DNA of 64,000 nt from Blastococcus atacamensis (GTDB lineage: Bacteria > Actinomycetota > Actinomycetes > Mycobacteriales > Geodermatophilaceae). The notes beneath the pieces are model-generated. The model did not search any database and was not told the DNA's origin. It saw only the letters and a program-made list of their open reading frames with translations. The number at the start of each line of letters is the position of its first letter. The first letter of the stretch is position 1. The stretch covers positions 1 through 64,000 of the forward strand of contig NZ_POQU01000004.1 in the NCBI RefSeq assembly GCF_002938425.1, read 5' to 3'. Shown here piece by piece: positions 29,915 through 39,477 of the stretch. The translations under genes were made by a program, and so were the position numbers.

Positions 29915-30541
29915 TCAGCGCCCGATGCCCCGCGCCCGCGCGGCCGTGACGACCAGCTCCACGGCAGTGTCCAGCGGCAGCGCGGTGGTGTCGACCACCA
30001 GGTGGTAGAGCCGGGCGTCGGCCGGATCGCGGCGGTAGAAGTGCCGCACGTAGGCCTCGCGCCCGCGGTCGGCCGCCGCCATCTCGCGGGCCACCTCCTC
30101 GCGCGAGAGACCCGACCGTTCCGCCGCCGCCGCCAGCCGCCGCTCGCGCGGTCCGTCGAGCCGCACGTGCAAGGTGTCGGGGCGGTCCGCCAGCACCAGC
30201 GCCGCGGCCCTGCCCAGGACCACCCCGCCGTCACCCTCGGCGATCTCGGTGAGCACCCGTTCGGTCTGGTCCCGGTAGGCCCGGGCGTCCGGCGGCACCG
30301 CTCCGGGCACGAGGGCGCCCACGGGGTCGGGCATGGTGCCGAGCGAGGCGACGAGCCGCCACAGCCCCCGCACGACGTTCTCGTCGTTCGCCTCCGCCTC
30401 CGACACCGGAACGCCCAGCCGGCCGGCCACCCGGCCGGGGATCGCCCGGTCGTGGAAGGTCAGCCCGAGCTGCTCGGCGACGGCCGGGGCGATCTCGGCA
30501 CCGGCGGCGCCGTACGGGGCCGAGACGGTCACGACACCCAT
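29915..30541 (-). CDS. Cytidylate kinase-like family protein
   Basis: A P-loop-fold protein of the cytidylate-kinase-like group. The start VVTVSAPYGAAGAEIAPAVAEQLG occupies the place of the P-loop, but the usual GxGGREIA-type sequence is altered (no Lys/Ser-Thr pair), so ATP use is uncertain. FHDRAIP, VVLGRAAALVLAD and HVRLDGPRERR follow as in the family. 208 residues. It overlaps the upstream GNAT gene by 13 nt, so the two are co-transcribed. No nucleotide-metabolism neighbours help assign a substrate. Confidence 0.72.
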   Translation of the reverse strand: MGVVTVSAPYGAAGAEIAPAVAEQLGLTFHDRAIPGRVAGRLGVPVSEAEANDENVVRGLWRLVASLGTMPDPVGALVPGAVPPDARAYRDQTERVLTEIAEGDGGVVLGRAAALVLADRPDTLHVRLDGPRERRLAAAAERSGLSREEVAREMAAADRGREAYVRHFYRRDPADARLYHLVVDTTALPLDTAVELVVTAARARGIGR

Positions 30542-31059
30542 GCCTGCTCCTCCTGGTCGGCCGGTTCAGGCAGATCCTTGCCCAGGAAGACCGCATCCGG
30601 CGAGCAGGCGTACACGCCGTACCCGGGCACGGGGACGTACCCGAGCTCGCCGTAGAGCGCGACGGCCTCGGGCTGCTTCGCGCCGGTGTTGAGCACCACG
30701 GACCGGTGACCGGCACGGGCCGCCGTGGACTCGAGCTCGGCCATCAGCACCTGGGCCAGGCCACGTCGCCGGAAGCCCTGCGCGACGTACAGGCGCTTGA
30801 TCTCGACGCCGCCCGGCGGGTAGGCGCGCCACGCCCCGCACCCCGCGGGCTCACCGTCCACCTCGGCGACGAGGAAGAGCCCTTCCGGCGGCAGGAACTC
30901 GCCCGGGTCGACCGGAGCGGCGTCGCGTCCGCCGTAGCGGGCGACGTACTCCTGCTGCACCTCCTCGACGAGCCGCTGGGCCAGCGGGTCGTCGTAGGGC
31001 AACGGCCGCAGTCGGGCCGTGGACCCGTCGCGCAGGACCCGCTCACCCGAAGTGGACAT
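30529..31059 (-). CDS. GNAT family N-acetyltransferase
   Basis: An acetyl-CoA-dependent acetyltransferase of unknown substrate. The acetyl-CoA loop is GFRRRGLAQVLMAELE after the strand IKRLYVA; C-terminal VVLNTGAKQPEAVALYGELGY is the usual GNAT motif B. The 176-residue protein is single-domain. It overlaps thiL upstream (17 nt) and the kinase-like gene downstream (13 nt), placing all three on one leftward transcript. Confidence 0.85.
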   Translation of the reverse strand: MSTSGERVLRDGSTARLRPLPYDDPLAQRLVEEVQQEYVARYGGRDAAPVDPGEFLPPEGLFLVAEVDGEPAGCGAWRAYPPGGVEIKRLYVAQGFRRRGLAQVLMAELESTAARAGHRSVVLNTGAKQPEAVALYGELGYVPVPGYGVYACSPDAVFLGKDLPEPADQEEQAWVS

Positions 31060-32083
31060 GCCCGGCCCTCTCCGCTCCGACGGCCTGCAGGGCCTCCGCG
31101 GCCGCCCGACCGTCGACCCGGACCCCGGGCTCCCGGCCGGGGGCGCGGACGGAGCCGACCACCGACCACCCGTAGGGCAGGACGGCGTTCGGCGGGAAGG
31201 TGGCCAGCAGCGCGTGGTCCTCTCCCCCGCTGAGCACCCACGCCATGGGGTCGACCCCCAGCGCCGAGCCCACCTGCTGCAGAGGGCCGACGGGCTCCAG
31301 GCATGCCTGCCGCAGAGCCGCGCTGTCCAGGTCGATCACCACCCCGCTGTCCCGGGCCAGGTGGCCCGCGTCGGCCACCAACCCGTCGCTGACGTCGCAC
31401 ATGGCGCTGGCCCGGGCGTCGGCGGCCGCCGGGCCGGCGGCGTAGGGCGGGCCGGGCCGCCGGTGCGCGGCCACCACCGAGTGCGGGCTGGTGAAACCCC
31501 GGCGCAGCACCGCCAGTCCGGCCGCCGACCAGCCCAGCCGCCCGGCCAGCGCCACCACCTGCCCCGCCCGGGCACCGGAGCGGCGCACGGGCGCCCGGCC
31601 GCCCAGGTCGCCCAGCGCGGTCACCGACAGGACGACGCCCGTGCTGTCCGGGGCCGCGGAGACCGTGTCCCCGCCGACGACCGCGGCACCCATCGGCGCG
31701 CACTCCGCGGCCAGGCCCGCCGCGACACCCTCCAACCAGCTCGTCGGCGTGTCCGGCGGGCAGGCCAGGCCGACCACGAGCGCCGTCGTCGTCGCCCCCA
31801 TGGCGGCGACGTCGGCGAGGTTGGCGGCGGCCGCCTTGTGGCCGACGTCCTCCGCACTCGACCAGTCCCGCCGGAAGTGCCGGCCCTCGACCAGCACGTC
31901 GGTGGTGACGACGACGCGTCCGTCGGCGGCCCGCACCACCGCGGCGTCGTCGCCCGGGCCGACCTCGGCGGCCGCGGCGGTGCCCGCGCGGGCGAGCACC
32001 CGGGCGATCACGCCGAACTCCCCGACGACGCGGACGCTGTCGGACGGATCACTGCGAGGTACGAGCGGTCGGGGCCGACTCAT
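31043..32083 (-). CDS. thiL: Thiamine-monophosphate kinase
   Basis: Phosphorylates thiamine monophosphate to the active diphosphate. Motifs of the PurM/ThiL fold are visible: GPGDDAAVVR (Mg binding), VTTDVLVEGRHFRRDW, AVVGGDTVSA and MCDVSDGLVADAGHLA. Length is 346 residues. ATG start; it faces away from the Lrp-domain gene across about 90 bp. It heads a thiL-GNAT-kinase-like unit; other thiamine genes are absent from the window. Confidence 0.95.
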   Translation of the reverse strand: MSRPRPLVPRSDPSDSVRVVGEFGVIARVLARAGTAAAAEVGPGDDAAVVRAADGRVVVTTDVLVEGRHFRRDWSSAEDVGHKAAAANLADVAAMGATTTALVVGLACPPDTPTSWLEGVAAGLAAECAPMGAAVVGGDTVSAAPDSTGVVLSVTALGDLGGRAPVRRSGARAGQVVALAGRLGWSAAGLAVLRRGFTSPHSVVAAHRRPGPPYAAGPAAADARASAMCDVSDGLVADAGHLARDSGVVIDLDSAALRQACLEPVGPLQQVGSALGVDPMAWVLSGGEDHALLATFPPNAVLPYGWSVVGSVRAPGREPGVRVDGRAAAEALQAVGAERAGHVHFG

Positions 32084-32175
32084 CGGTGCACTCCTGCTGC
32101 TGCGGTAGGTTGCCGACGAGTCCGCCAGCCGGCGGGGACGACGTCTCGGCCTTGTTGCCGGAGGAAGGATCTCCC

Positions 32176-32409
32176 GTGGTCCACGCCTACATCCTCATCC
32201 AGACCGAAGTCGGCAAGGCCGCCCAGGTCGCCACGACGATCAGCGAGATCGACGGCGTCACGAAGGCCGAGGACGTGACCGGCCCGTACGACGTGATCGT
32301 GCGCGCCGAGGCCGACACCGTCGACGACCTCGGCCGGCTCGTCGTCGCCCGCGTGCAGTCCGTCGACGGGATCACCCGCACGCTCACCTGCCCGGTCGTG
32401 AACATCTGA
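32176..32409 (+). CDS. Stand-alone Lrp/AsnC ligand-binding (RAM) domain protein
   Basis: A 77-residue protein consisting only of the RAM domain of Lrp/AsnC regulators (VHAYILIQTEVGKAAQVA, VTGPYDVIVRAEADTVDDL, TRTLTCPVVNI); no DNA-binding HTH. Such proteins bind amino acids and can modulate enzymes or full-length Lrp proteins. GTG at 32176 has GAGGAAGGA eight bases upstream; the longer frame from 32086 has no support. Its stop codon overlaps a CTG that appears to start the next gene. Confidence 0.85.
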   Translation: MVHAYILIQTEVGKAAQVATTISEIDGVTKAEDVTGPYDVIVRAEADTVDDLGRLVVARVQSVDGITRTLTCPVVNI

Positions 32410-33002
32410 CCGGTCAGGCGCCGGACCCGCTGCGGCGGGCCGCTCTGCTGACGACGGCGATCGCCGTCCCGGTGGTGATCGCGCTCGTGGTGCTCGTGCA
32501 GGTGCTCGGCGCCGACGACGGGACCTCGCCGGACGATCCGCGCGCCGGCCGCTCCGGTCCGGCGCAGGTCGAGGGCGTCGAGCCGGGCGCCCGCGAGGAG
32601 CTGCCGGTGCTGCCGCTCGAGGTTCCCCCGGTCACGCCGGCGGCCGAGGAGCACTGTCCGGCGGTCATGGGGACGCTGCCCCTGGAGCTGGCCGGGGAGG
32701 TGTCCCGCCGGGTGCAGTCCGACAGCCCGTACGTGTACGCGTGGGGCGAGCCGCCGGTGGTGCTGACCTGCGGGGTGGAGCGTCCCGCAGGCTGGACGGT
32801 GAGCGCCGCCGCGATCCAGATCAACGGCGTGCAGTGGTACGTCGACACCGCCGATCCGGACAGCACCGTGTGGACGGCCGTGGACCGCCCGGTGTACGTC
32901 GAGGTCCGGCTGCCCTCCGGGGTGGACAGCGCCCCGGTCACGGCGCTGACCGTCCCGCTGGCCGAGGCGCTGCCCTACCAGGAGCCCACGCCCGGGCCCT
33001 GA
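32406..33002 (+). CDS. DUF3515-like membrane-anchored protein, probable CTG start
   Basis: Unknown function; resembles the actinobacterial DUF3515 family. From a CTG at 32406 the product is TGQAPDPLRRAALL followed by a complete transmembrane helix, then an extracellular domain with two cysteines (EEHCPAVMG and VLTCGVERP) and WYVDTADPDSTVW. The CTG overlaps the previous stop (CTGA). No ATG or GTG occurs in frame before 32472, which would cut the Arg-Arg and half of the membrane helix. Either CTG is the start or the anchor is truncated. 198 residues if CTG is used. Confidence 0.7.
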   Translation: MTGQAPDPLRRAALLTTAIAVPVVIALVVLVQVLGADDGTSPDDPRAGRSGPAQVEGVEPGAREELPVLPLEVPPVTPAAEEHCPAVMGTLPLELAGEVSRRVQSDSPYVYAWGEPPVVLTCGVERPAGWTVSAAAIQINGVQWYVDTADPDSTVWTAVDRPVYVEVRLPSGVDSAPVTALTVPLAEALPYQEPTPGP

Positions 33003-33010
33003 GCCCTCGG

Positions 33011-33682
33011 TCATGCCGGCGGCAACAGCGCGAGCTGCCGGTCCATCACGGCGGACACCTCGACGAGCGCCTCGTCCACGGTCGGCCCGACGGCGGTCAC
33101 CGCGACGCTGAAGACGCCGTGCCAGCACCAGGCGAACGCGGCCGGCTCGGTGAGCCCCGCGTCAGGGACGGGCTCCCGGACGACCAGCTCCCGGCAGTTG
33201 GGCGGCAGGTCGGGCGGGTCCTCGCTCAGCGTGCCCCGGTAGAGCTCGGCCTTGTTGACCGCGAGGTCCTCGGCGTACGCGCCGGCTCCGGCCCGGCGCG
33301 TGAACTGGTCCACGAAGATGCCGGTCATGGGCCCACTGCCGTGACCCCAGAAGCGCTCCCAGCCGTGCCGGTAGCCGTAGTCCTCCAGCACGGTGCGCTC
33401 CCGTGCCGGATCGGTGGAGTACCCGGCGACGTCCTCCAGCTGCTTGGCACCGGCCGGCGGCTGCACCTCGTCGTCGGGCAACCGCGGCAGGCCCGAGGGC
33501 ACCTCGGTGACCAGGAGCGGCTCGAGCTCTCGCGGGGAGGCGGGCCGGTCCGACGGCTGGACCGCCGTGGGTCGGCCGTCGACCGCCCGGCCGCAGCCGG
33601 CCAGGGTCAGCCCCGCGGCGACGACGGCGGGCAGCAGGGCGAGGGCGAGCCGCGTGCGGGCGGCGGGTCGCCCCTTCGTCAC
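33011..33682 (-). CDS. Secreted lipoprotein of unknown function
   Basis: A lipoprotein with a basic N-region, hydrophobic helix and lipobox LTLAGC (Cys at about residue 31). The mature domain of ~190 residues has WCWHG and CRELVV cysteines and the motif [13 protein letters not shown] do not recognise the family. GTG at 33682 overlaps the ddl stop (GTGA), so it is expressed with ddl, which hints at a cell-envelope role. It converges on the DUF3515-like gene with 8 bp between stops. Confidence 0.8.
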   Translation of the reverse strand: MTKGRPAARTRLALALLPAVVAAGLTLAGCGRAVDGRPTAVQPSDRPASPRELEPLLVTEVPSGLPRLPDDEVQPPAGAKQLEDVAGYSTDPARERTVLEDYGYRHGWERFWGHGSGPMTGIFVDQFTRRAGAGAYAEDLAVNKAELYRGTLSEDPPDLPPNCRELVVREPVPDAGLTEPAAFAWCWHGVFSVAVTAVGPTVDEALVEVSAVMDRQLALLPPA

Positions 33683-34815
33683 CGCGCCGGCCGGGAGGCG
33701 CCGGCGAGGGCGCCGGCGACCAGCCGGTCGACGATCTCCGCGAACTCCACGCCGCTGGCCGCCCACATGCGGGCGAACATGGAGATCGGGGTGAACCCCG
33801 GCATGGTGTTGACCTCGTTGATGACCAGCCGGTCCTCGCCGTCGGGCCCCTCGGCCAGGAAGAAGTCCACCCGGGCCAGGCCCTGGCAGTCCATCGCCAG
33901 GTACGCCCGGCGGGCCGCCTCCTGCACGGCGGCCGTCTGCGCGGGGGTGAGATCGGCCGGGATGTCGAAGTCGGCCGCGTCGTCGAGGTACTTGGCGGCG
34001 AAGTCGTACCAGTCGACCCCCGGGCGCAGCCGGATCTCCGCCGGGAGGCTGGCCTCGGGCAGCCCGGACCCCCGCGCGGCCAGCACGCCGCACTCGATCT
34101 CCCGACCGGGGATGGCGGCCTCGACGATGACCTTGGGGTCGACGGCGGCGGCCTCGGCGACCGCGGCCGGGAACTGCGACCAGTCGGTGACCCGGGTGAT
34201 GCCGATGCTGGACCCGGCTCGCGCGGGCTTGACGAAGACCGGCAGCCCGAGCCGTTCGCGGGCCGCCTCGTCGAGGACCTCGGGATCGGCGCAGACGGCG
34301 CCGGCGGGGTCGCGCAGCACCACGTGGTCGCCCTGCGGCAGCCCGGCCGCGGCCAGCAGCTTCTTGGTGAACTCCTTGTCCATGGACGCGGCGCTGGAGA
34401 ACACCCCAGAGCCCACGTAGGGCAGCCCGGTCATCTCCAGCAGCCCCTGGACGGTGCCGTCCTCACCGAAGGTGCCGTGCAGCACCGGGAAGACGACGTC
34501 GACCTCGGTGAGCACCTTCCCCACGGCGGCGCCGGGCTCGAGCACGGCCAGGCCGCGCGCCTCCGGGTCACCGACGAGGGAGACCGCGGTCCCCCCGGTG
34601 ACCTCGGGCAGCGCGCCGTCGGTGATCGTGAGCCGCTGACCCGGGTCGGGCAGCACCCAGCGCCCGTCCCGCGCGATGCCGACCGGGGTCACCTCGTAGC
34701 GCTCGGGGTCCAGCGCGGCCATCACGGCGCCGCCGGACACGCACGAGATCGCGTGCTCCTCGCTGCGTCCGCCGAACACGACCGCCACACGCACCTTGCC
34801 AGCCTGTCCGCTCAT
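33679..34815 (-). CDS. ddl: D-alanine--D-alanine ligase
   Basis: Joins two D-Ala for peptidoglycan. [17 protein letters not shown] at the N-terminus, the ATP-grasp segment [23 protein letters not shown], and the C-terminal [21 protein letters not shown] are all canonical. ATG at 34815 gives 378 residues; the upstream extension is not supported. Divergent from pcs across 97 bp. Confidence 0.97.
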   Translation of the reverse strand: MSGQAGKVRVAVVFGGRSEEHAISCVSGGAVMAALDPERYEVTPVGIARDGRWVLPDPGQRLTITDGALPEVTGGTAVSLVGDPEARGLAVLEPGAAVGKVLTEVDVVFPVLHGTFGEDGTVQGLLEMTGLPYVGSGVFSSAASMDKEFTKKLLAAAGLPQGDHVVLRDPAGAVCADPEVLDEAARERLGLPVFVKPARAGSSIGITRVTDWSQFPAAVAEAAAVDPKVIVEAAIPGREIECGVLAARGSGLPEASLPAEIRLRPGVDWYDFAAKYLDDAADFDIPADLTPAQTAAVQEAARRAYLAMDCQGLARVDFFLAEGPDGEDRLVINEVNTMPGFTPISMFARMWAASGVEFAEIVDRLVAGALAGASRPAR

Positions 34816-34912
34816 CCCCGCGACCCTAACCGAGAGCCCCGCCCGCCCCTCGCGGCGACGTCGACGTCCCGGCGTCCGTGCCCGGTCCGCCCGCGTGTGA
34901 CAACCTCGTCGC

Positions 34913-35683
34913 GTGCAGGACCAGGCAGCTCCCCCGGCGGAGACGTTCACCCGCGGCTTCCGGCTGGCCGGTGCCGCCGTGCACCTCTACACCGCCAGCG
35001 GCTCGGTGCTGGCCCTGTTGATCGTGCTCGCGGCGATCGACGGCGACGTCGTCACCGCCCTGTGGCTGGTGCTGGCGACCCTGTTCGTCGACGGCACCGA
35101 CGGGATGCTGGCCCGGCGCCTGCGGGTCAAGGAGACGATCCCGTGGTTCGACGGCGCCCGGATGGACGACATCGTCGACTACATCACCTACGTCTTCGCC
35201 GCCGTGGTCCTCCTCTGGACGACCGACCGGCTCCCGCCCGGCGCCTGGGGCTGGGTGCTGGCGGCGCTCCCGCTGCTGGCCTCCTGCTACCAGTTCTGCC
35301 GCGTCGACGCGAAGACCGACGACCACTACTTCCTCGGCTTCCCGAGCTACTGGAACGTCGTCGCCTTCTACGCGATCGTGCTCGACATCGGCACCACCGG
35401 CGTGGGCATCGCGCTCGCCGTCCTCACCGTGCTGGTCTTCGTGCCGGTCAAGTACGTCTACCCCTCGCGCACGAAGCTGCTGCGCAGCGTCAACCTGGGG
35501 CTGGCCGCGGTCTGGCTGGTCAGCTCGGGGGTGCTGCTCGTCCAGTACCCCGACCCGCACCCGGGAGTCGTCGTGCTGAGCCTGGCCTACCTCGTCTACT
35601 ACTTCGGCGTGAGCATCTGGCTGACCGTCGTCGGCAGCCGGCGCGAGCCCGTGTCAGCCGAGCGCGTCGAGAGCGCCGGCTAG
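34913..35683 (+). CDS. pcs: Phosphatidylcholine synthase (CDP-alcohol phosphatidyltransferase family)
   Basis: Condenses CDP-diacylglycerol with choline to phosphatidylcholine in one membrane-bound step. The CDP-alcohol motif appears as [12 protein letters not shown] followed by [11 protein letters not shown], which is the spacing of Pcs rather than PgsA or PssA. The downstream [13 protein letters not shown] corresponds to the GFP..WN segment typical of Pcs. About eight hydrophobic helices in 256 residues. GTG start. It converges on, and overlaps by 30 bp, the cystathionine gamma-lyase gene. Choline uptake genes are not visible. Confidence 0.85.
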   Translation: MQDQAAPPAETFTRGFRLAGAAVHLYTASGSVLALLIVLAAIDGDVVTALWLVLATLFVDGTDGMLARRLRVKETIPWFDGARMDDIVDYITYVFAAVVLLWTTDRLPPGAWGWVLAALPLLASCYQFCRVDAKTDDHYFLGFPSYWNVVAFYAIVLDIGTTGVGIALAVLTVLVFVPVKYVYPSRTKLLRSVNLGLAAVWLVSSGVLLVQYPDPHPGVVVLSLAYLVYYFGVSIWLTVVGSRREPVSAERVESAG

Positions 35684-36814
35684 GTCCGCCACCAGGTCGG
35701 CGGTGTCCTCGATGCCGCAGGACAGGCGGACGAAACCGGCCGGCACGTCGTCCCCGCCCCACTGCGCCCGCCGGTCGATCGTGCTGTGCACGCCGCCGAA
35801 GCTCGTGGCCGCGGCCCAGAGCCGGCTCGCGCCGAGCAGCCGCGAGACGGCGGCCTCGTCGGCCAGCTCCAGCGACACCACGCCGTTGGGCCGCAGCATC
35901 TGCACCGACGCCAGCGCGGACGACGGATCGCCCGGACGCCACGGCCAGCGCAGGTTCGCCACTGCCGGGTGCCCGTCGAGCAGCTCCACCACGGCGGCCG
36001 CGTTGGCCGCCTGGCGGGCCAGCCGCAGGTCCAGGGTGCTCATCGACCGGTGCCCGAGCCACGCCTCGAACGGGCCGGGGGTGGCACCGGTGCGGTCCCG
36101 GAAGCCCTTCAGCCGTGCGTGCAGGCCGGCGTCGGTCACCGTGACGTGCCCCAGCAGGACGTCGCTGTGCCCGGTCAACGCCTTGGTGTCGCTGCCCACG
36201 GTGAGGTCGGCACCCAGGGCCAGCGGCCGCTGCCCCAGCGGCGTGGCGGTGGTGTTGTCCACGGCGACCAGTGCGCCGGCCGCGTGCGCGGCGGTGGCCA
36301 CGGCGGCGATGTCGCAGACGTCGAGCTGCGGGTTGCTGGGGGTCTCCAACAGCACCATCGAGACACCCGCCAGCCCACCCTCGGCGGCGAACCGCTCGAT
36401 CTCCGGCGTCGACACGTACTGCACGTCGACGCCGAAGCGGGTCAGCTCCTCCGCGGCGAGCATGCGGGTGGCGTAGTACCCGTCCGAGGGCAGGACGATC
36501 CGGTCGCCGCTGCGGGCACAGGCCAGGACGGCGGCGGTCAGGGCGGCCATCCCGGTCGCGAAGGACAGGCAGCGTCCGCCGTCGAGCTCGCCGACGGCGT
36601 CCTCGAACACCCGCAGCGTCGGGTGCTCGGTGCGCGCGTAGGCGTCGGCGCCGTTCACCCGCGGCGGCTGGTCGCCCAGGTGGAAGGGAGCGGCGAACAC
36701 CGGCGAGGGCCGCAGCGGCGCCCCGGGGACGGCGGAGCCCTCCCCCGCGCGCACCGACCGGGTGCCGTCGCCGTACCCGCCCAGGTCCCCGCTGACCGCC
36801 GTCTGCTCGCTCAC
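35654..36814 (-). CDS. Cystathionine gamma-lyase / PLP-dependent trans-sulfuration enzyme
   Basis: A Cys/Met metabolism PLP enzyme. PLP Lys is in GSDTKALTGHSD; phosphate-binding SFATGMAALTAAVLA, VDNTTATPLGQRPL and the Tyr/Arg pair YARTEHPTL are in family positions. 386 residues. Gamma-lyase is the most likely activity, but gamma-synthase or methionine lyase cannot be separated by eye. The GTG is not coupled to a neighbour; the 149 bp upstream carry repetitive sequence. The 3' end overlaps pcs tail-to-tail. Confidence 0.85.
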   Translation of the reverse strand: MSEQTAVSGDLGGYGDGTRSVRAGEGSAVPGAPLRPSPVFAAPFHLGDQPPRVNGADAYARTEHPTLRVFEDAVGELDGGRCLSFATGMAALTAAVLACARSGDRIVLPSDGYYATRMLAAEELTRFGVDVQYVSTPEIERFAAEGGLAGVSMVLLETPSNPQLDVCDIAAVATAAHAAGALVAVDNTTATPLGQRPLALGADLTVGSDTKALTGHSDVLLGHVTVTDAGLHARLKGFRDRTGATPGPFEAWLGHRSMSTLDLRLARQAANAAAVVELLDGHPAVANLRWPWRPGDPSSALASVQMLRPNGVVSLELADEAAVSRLLGASRLWAAATSFGGVHSTIDRRAQWGGDDVPAGFVRLSCGIEDTADLVADLAGALDALG

Positions 36815-36963
36815 TGCACTCCGTTCGCTCCCGCGGGGCGCTCCGCTCCTCGCTCCGGAGTTCAGTCCGCCTCCGCGGTCGGTCCGCTCCTCGCTCGTTC
36901 CTCGCTGCGATGCTCCCTCCCTGTCGGCGGCCGCCTCGCGGCGATGCTCACGCCCCTGTCCGC
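36815..36963. repeat. Intergenic CGCTC/CTCGCT-rich repetitive sequence
   Basis: A 149-bp spacer between gpsA and the PLP enzyme made largely of reiterated CGCTCCTCGCTC, CTCGCTCGTTCCTCGCTGCG and TCCGCTC motifs. No gene is supported. It resembles degenerate intergenic repeats common in Geodermatophilaceae and Frankia-like genomes; that comparison is from memory. Confidence 0.45.
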
Positions 36964-37959
36964 TCACTCGGACTTCGCCTCCCGCGACATGATCTCCCGC
37001 ACCATCTGCCCGGGCGCCTCGCCCTCGTGGCACACCCGCACGACGGCCTCGGTGATCGGCACGTCGACGCCGTGCGCCCGCGCGAGGTCGAGCACCGAGC
37101 GGCAGCTCTTCACGCCCTCGGCGGTCTGCCGGGTGCTCTGCTGCACCTCCTCGACGGTCATCCCGCGGCCCAGCTTCTCCCCGAACGTGCGGTTGCGGGA
37201 CAGCGGCGAGCTGCAGGTGGCGACCAGGTCACCGAGGCCGGCCAGACCGGCGAAGGTGGTGAGCTCCGCCCCGAGCGCGAGCCCGAGGCGGGCGGTCTCG
37301 GCCAGGCCGCGGGTGATCAGCGAGGCGCGGGTGTTGTCGCCGAACCCGAGCCCCTCCGCGATGCCGCAGGACAGCGCGATCACGTTCTTCACGGCTCCGC
37401 CCAGCTCGCAGCCGACGAGGTCGGGGTTGGTGTAGGGCCGGAAGTACCGCGTGTGGCAGGCGGCCTGCAGCTGCTCGGCCCGATCCGTGTCGGAACAGGC
37501 GATCACGGTCGCCGCGGGCTGCTCCTCGGCGATCTCGCGGGCCAGGTTGGGCCCGGACAGCGCGGCCACCCGCTCGGGGCCGGCACCGGTGATCTCCTGG
37601 ATCACCTCGCTCATGCGCTTGGTGCTGCCGAGCTCGATGCCCTTCATCAGCGACAGCAGGGTCGCGTCGCGCGGCAGCAGGTCCCGCCAGGCGGTGAGGT
37701 TGTCGCGCAGGGACTGCGACGGGACGGCGAGCACCACGATCTCGGCGTCCAGCAGCGCCTCGCCGGCGTCCGACGTGGCCCGCAGCCGGTCGGGCAGCCG
37801 CACGCCGGGCAGGTAGTCGCCGTTCTCGCTCTCCTCGGTGATGGCCTTGGCCAGCTCCGGGCGCCGGGCGTGCAGCACCACGTCGCAGCCGGCGTCGGCC
37901 AGCACCTTCGCGAACGTCGTCCCCCAGGAACCGGCGCCCAGCACCGCCGCGCGCGTCAC
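36964..37959 (-). CDS. gpsA: NAD(P)H-dependent glycerol-3-phosphate dehydrogenase
   Basis: Reduces dihydroxyacetone phosphate to sn-glycerol 3-phosphate for phospholipids. Rossmann motif [17 protein letters not shown] at the N-terminus, [23 protein letters not shown], catalytic Lys in [15 protein letters not shown] and [15 protein letters not shown] follow in order. 331 residues. GTG at 37959 overlaps the plsC stop. The pair supplies and acylates glycerol-3-phosphate, matching a lipid-synthesis operon. Confidence 0.97.
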   Translation of the reverse strand: MTRAAVLGAGSWGTTFAKVLADAGCDVVLHARRPELAKAITEESENGDYLPGVRLPDRLRATSDAGEALLDAEIVVLAVPSQSLRDNLTAWRDLLPRDATLLSLMKGIELGSTKRMSEVIQEITGAGPERVAALSGPNLAREIAEEQPAATVIACSDTDRAEQLQAACHTRYFRPYTNPDLVGCELGGAVKNVIALSCGIAEGLGFGDNTRASLITRGLAETARLGLALGAELTTFAGLAGLGDLVATCSSPLSRNRTFGEKLGRGMTVEEVQQSTRQTAEGVKSCRSVLDLARAHGVDVPITEAVVRVCHEGEAPGQMVREIMSREAKSE

Positions 37960-38723
37960 GCCGCGCTCCCGGCTGCGCCGCTCCGCCGCTCGCGGCGGGG
38001 TGCGGGGTGGACCGCGAGGGGCGCGGGTTCCCCGCGCAGCTCGGCCAGCTGGTCGCGGACCCGGGACATCATCAACTCGGTCGTCTCCCGCAGCAGCTCG
38101 GCATCGATGATGCGGCCCGCCCGGACCTCGGCCCGCAGCGCGGAGAGGTCGAGGGGCTCGCCGACGAGGTAGTCGGCGGGCGTGCGGAACCGCAGGTGGA
38201 ACTTCTCGGCGTGGTAGTCGTGCACCCGCTGGGGTCCCCACTGGGCGACCGGCAGGACGAGGGCCTCGCTGGTGAGCGCCAGGTGCGCCGCACCCGTACG
38301 TGCCTGCATCGGCCACCAGTCGGGGTCCCGGGTGACCGAGCCCTCGGGGTAGACGACGATCAGGTTGCCCGCGCGCAGGTCGGCCTCCGCGGCGGCGAGC
38401 GCTCCCCGCGCGGCGGTGGAGAACCGGGCCACGGGGATCTGGCCGGCGGCCCGCAGGATGGTGCCGGCGAGCCCTCGGAACAAGGATTCCTTGGCCAGGA
38501 AGTGCGGGATCCGGCCGGCGTCGAAGACCAGGCGCGCGCAGGCCAGCGGGTCGAGGACCGACACGTGGTTGGCCACGAGCAGCACCGGCCCGCGGGACGG
38601 GATGCGGTCGGCGTTCCGGTAGCGCAGGCGGAACAGCACGGACGCCACCGGGTAGACGACGAGGATGCACAGCCACAGCGCGACGGGGATTGGGCCGCGG
38701 GTGCGCCACTTCTGCGTCGACAC
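37956..38723 (-). CDS. plsC: 1-acyl-sn-glycerol-3-phosphate acyltransferase (PlsC family)
   Basis: Acylates lysophosphatidate in membrane lipid synthesis. An N-terminal membrane helix ([19 protein letters not shown]) precedes the HX4D motif NHVSVLDP and the substrate motif VYPEGSVT. 255 residues with a basic C-terminal tail. GTG at 38723 gives a short N-terminus before the helix. It lies upstream of gpsA with overlapping stop/start, and diverges from cofC over 96 bp. Confidence 0.93.
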   Translation of the reverse strand: MSTQKWRTRGPIPVALWLCILVVYPVASVLFRLRYRNADRIPSRGPVLLVANHVSVLDPLACARLVFDAGRIPHFLAKESLFRGLAGTILRAAGQIPVARFSTAARGALAAAEADLRAGNLIVVYPEGSVTRDPDWWPMQARTGAAHLALTSEALVLPVAQWGPQRVHDYHAEKFHLRFRTPADYLVGEPLDLSALRAEVRAGRIIDAELLRETTELMMSRVRDQLAELRGEPAPLAVHPAPRRERRSGAAGSAA

Positions 38724-38819
38724 CGGTGCACCCCCTCTCCTGTGAGCCGTCCCATGATCGACCCGTGCCGGCGTCCGGGGTGCACCGGGGTCCCCACGGG
38801 GACGCGGTGTGCTCACATT

Positions 38820-39473
38820 GTGGCCGTGATCAGCTGGTCGGTCGTGGTCCCGGCGAAGCGGCTCGCCGTGGCCAAGACCCGGTTGCAGCCGCTCACCGGT
38901 CTGCCCGGCGGGCACCACGCCGCCCTGGTGCTGGCGCTGCTGGCCGACACCGTCGCCGCGGCGCTGGCGTGCCCGGAGGTGGGCTCGGTCGTCGTCGTGA
39001 CCGACGAGCCGGAGGCCGCCGAGCTGGTCCGGCACCTCGGCGCCCGGGTGGTGCCCGACGTGCCCGACCGCGGCCTGAACCCCGCACTGGAGCACGGGGC
39101 CCGGCAGGCCGGTGGAGACGCCGTCGCGGCCCTCTCCTCCGACCTGCCCGCGCTCCGCCCGGCCGAGCTCGCCGCCGCCCTGGAGGCGGCCTCTCCCGCT
39201 CGTCGCGCCTTCGTCGCCGACGCCCAGGGCACCGGCACGACCCTCCTCAGCGCCGTCGGGACGCCGCTGCGTCCGCGGTTCGGCCGGCACTCCGCGTCCG
39301 CCCACCGCGAGGACGGCGCCGTGCCGCTGACCGGCCACTGGCCGGGATTGCTGCGCGACGTCGACACCCCCGACGACCTGCGTGCCGCGCTCGCGCTCGG
39401 GGTCGGGGCACGCACCGCCGAGCTGGTGCGCACCTCGTCAACTCTCGCCGTTCACCTCGGTGCGGCACGATGA
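38820..39473 (+). CDS. 2-phospho-L-lactate / phosphoenolpyruvate guanylyltransferase CofC/FbiD
   Basis: Activates 2-phospholactate or phosphoenolpyruvate with GTP in coenzyme F420 synthesis. N-terminal [17 protein letters not shown] is the nucleotidyltransferase signature, [13 protein letters not shown] the metal-binding Asp region, and GTGTTLLSA is typical of CofC. Two in-frame GTGs (38820, 38826) are possible; no clear Shine-Dalgarno. In M. tuberculosis FbiD (Rv2983) lies between gpsA and ppk, the same place. No other F420 gene is in the window. Confidence 0.88.
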   Translation: MAVISWSVVVPAKRLAVAKTRLQPLTGLPGGHHAALVLALLADTVAAALACPEVGSVVVVTDEPEAAELVRHLGARVVPDVPDRGLNPALEHGARQAGGDAVAALSSDLPALRPAELAAALEAASPARRAFVADAQGTGTTLLSAVGTPLRPRFGRHSASAHREDGAVPLTGHWPGLLRDVDTPDDLRAALALGVGARTAELVRTSSTLAVHLGAAR

Positions 39474-39477
39474 CCAC

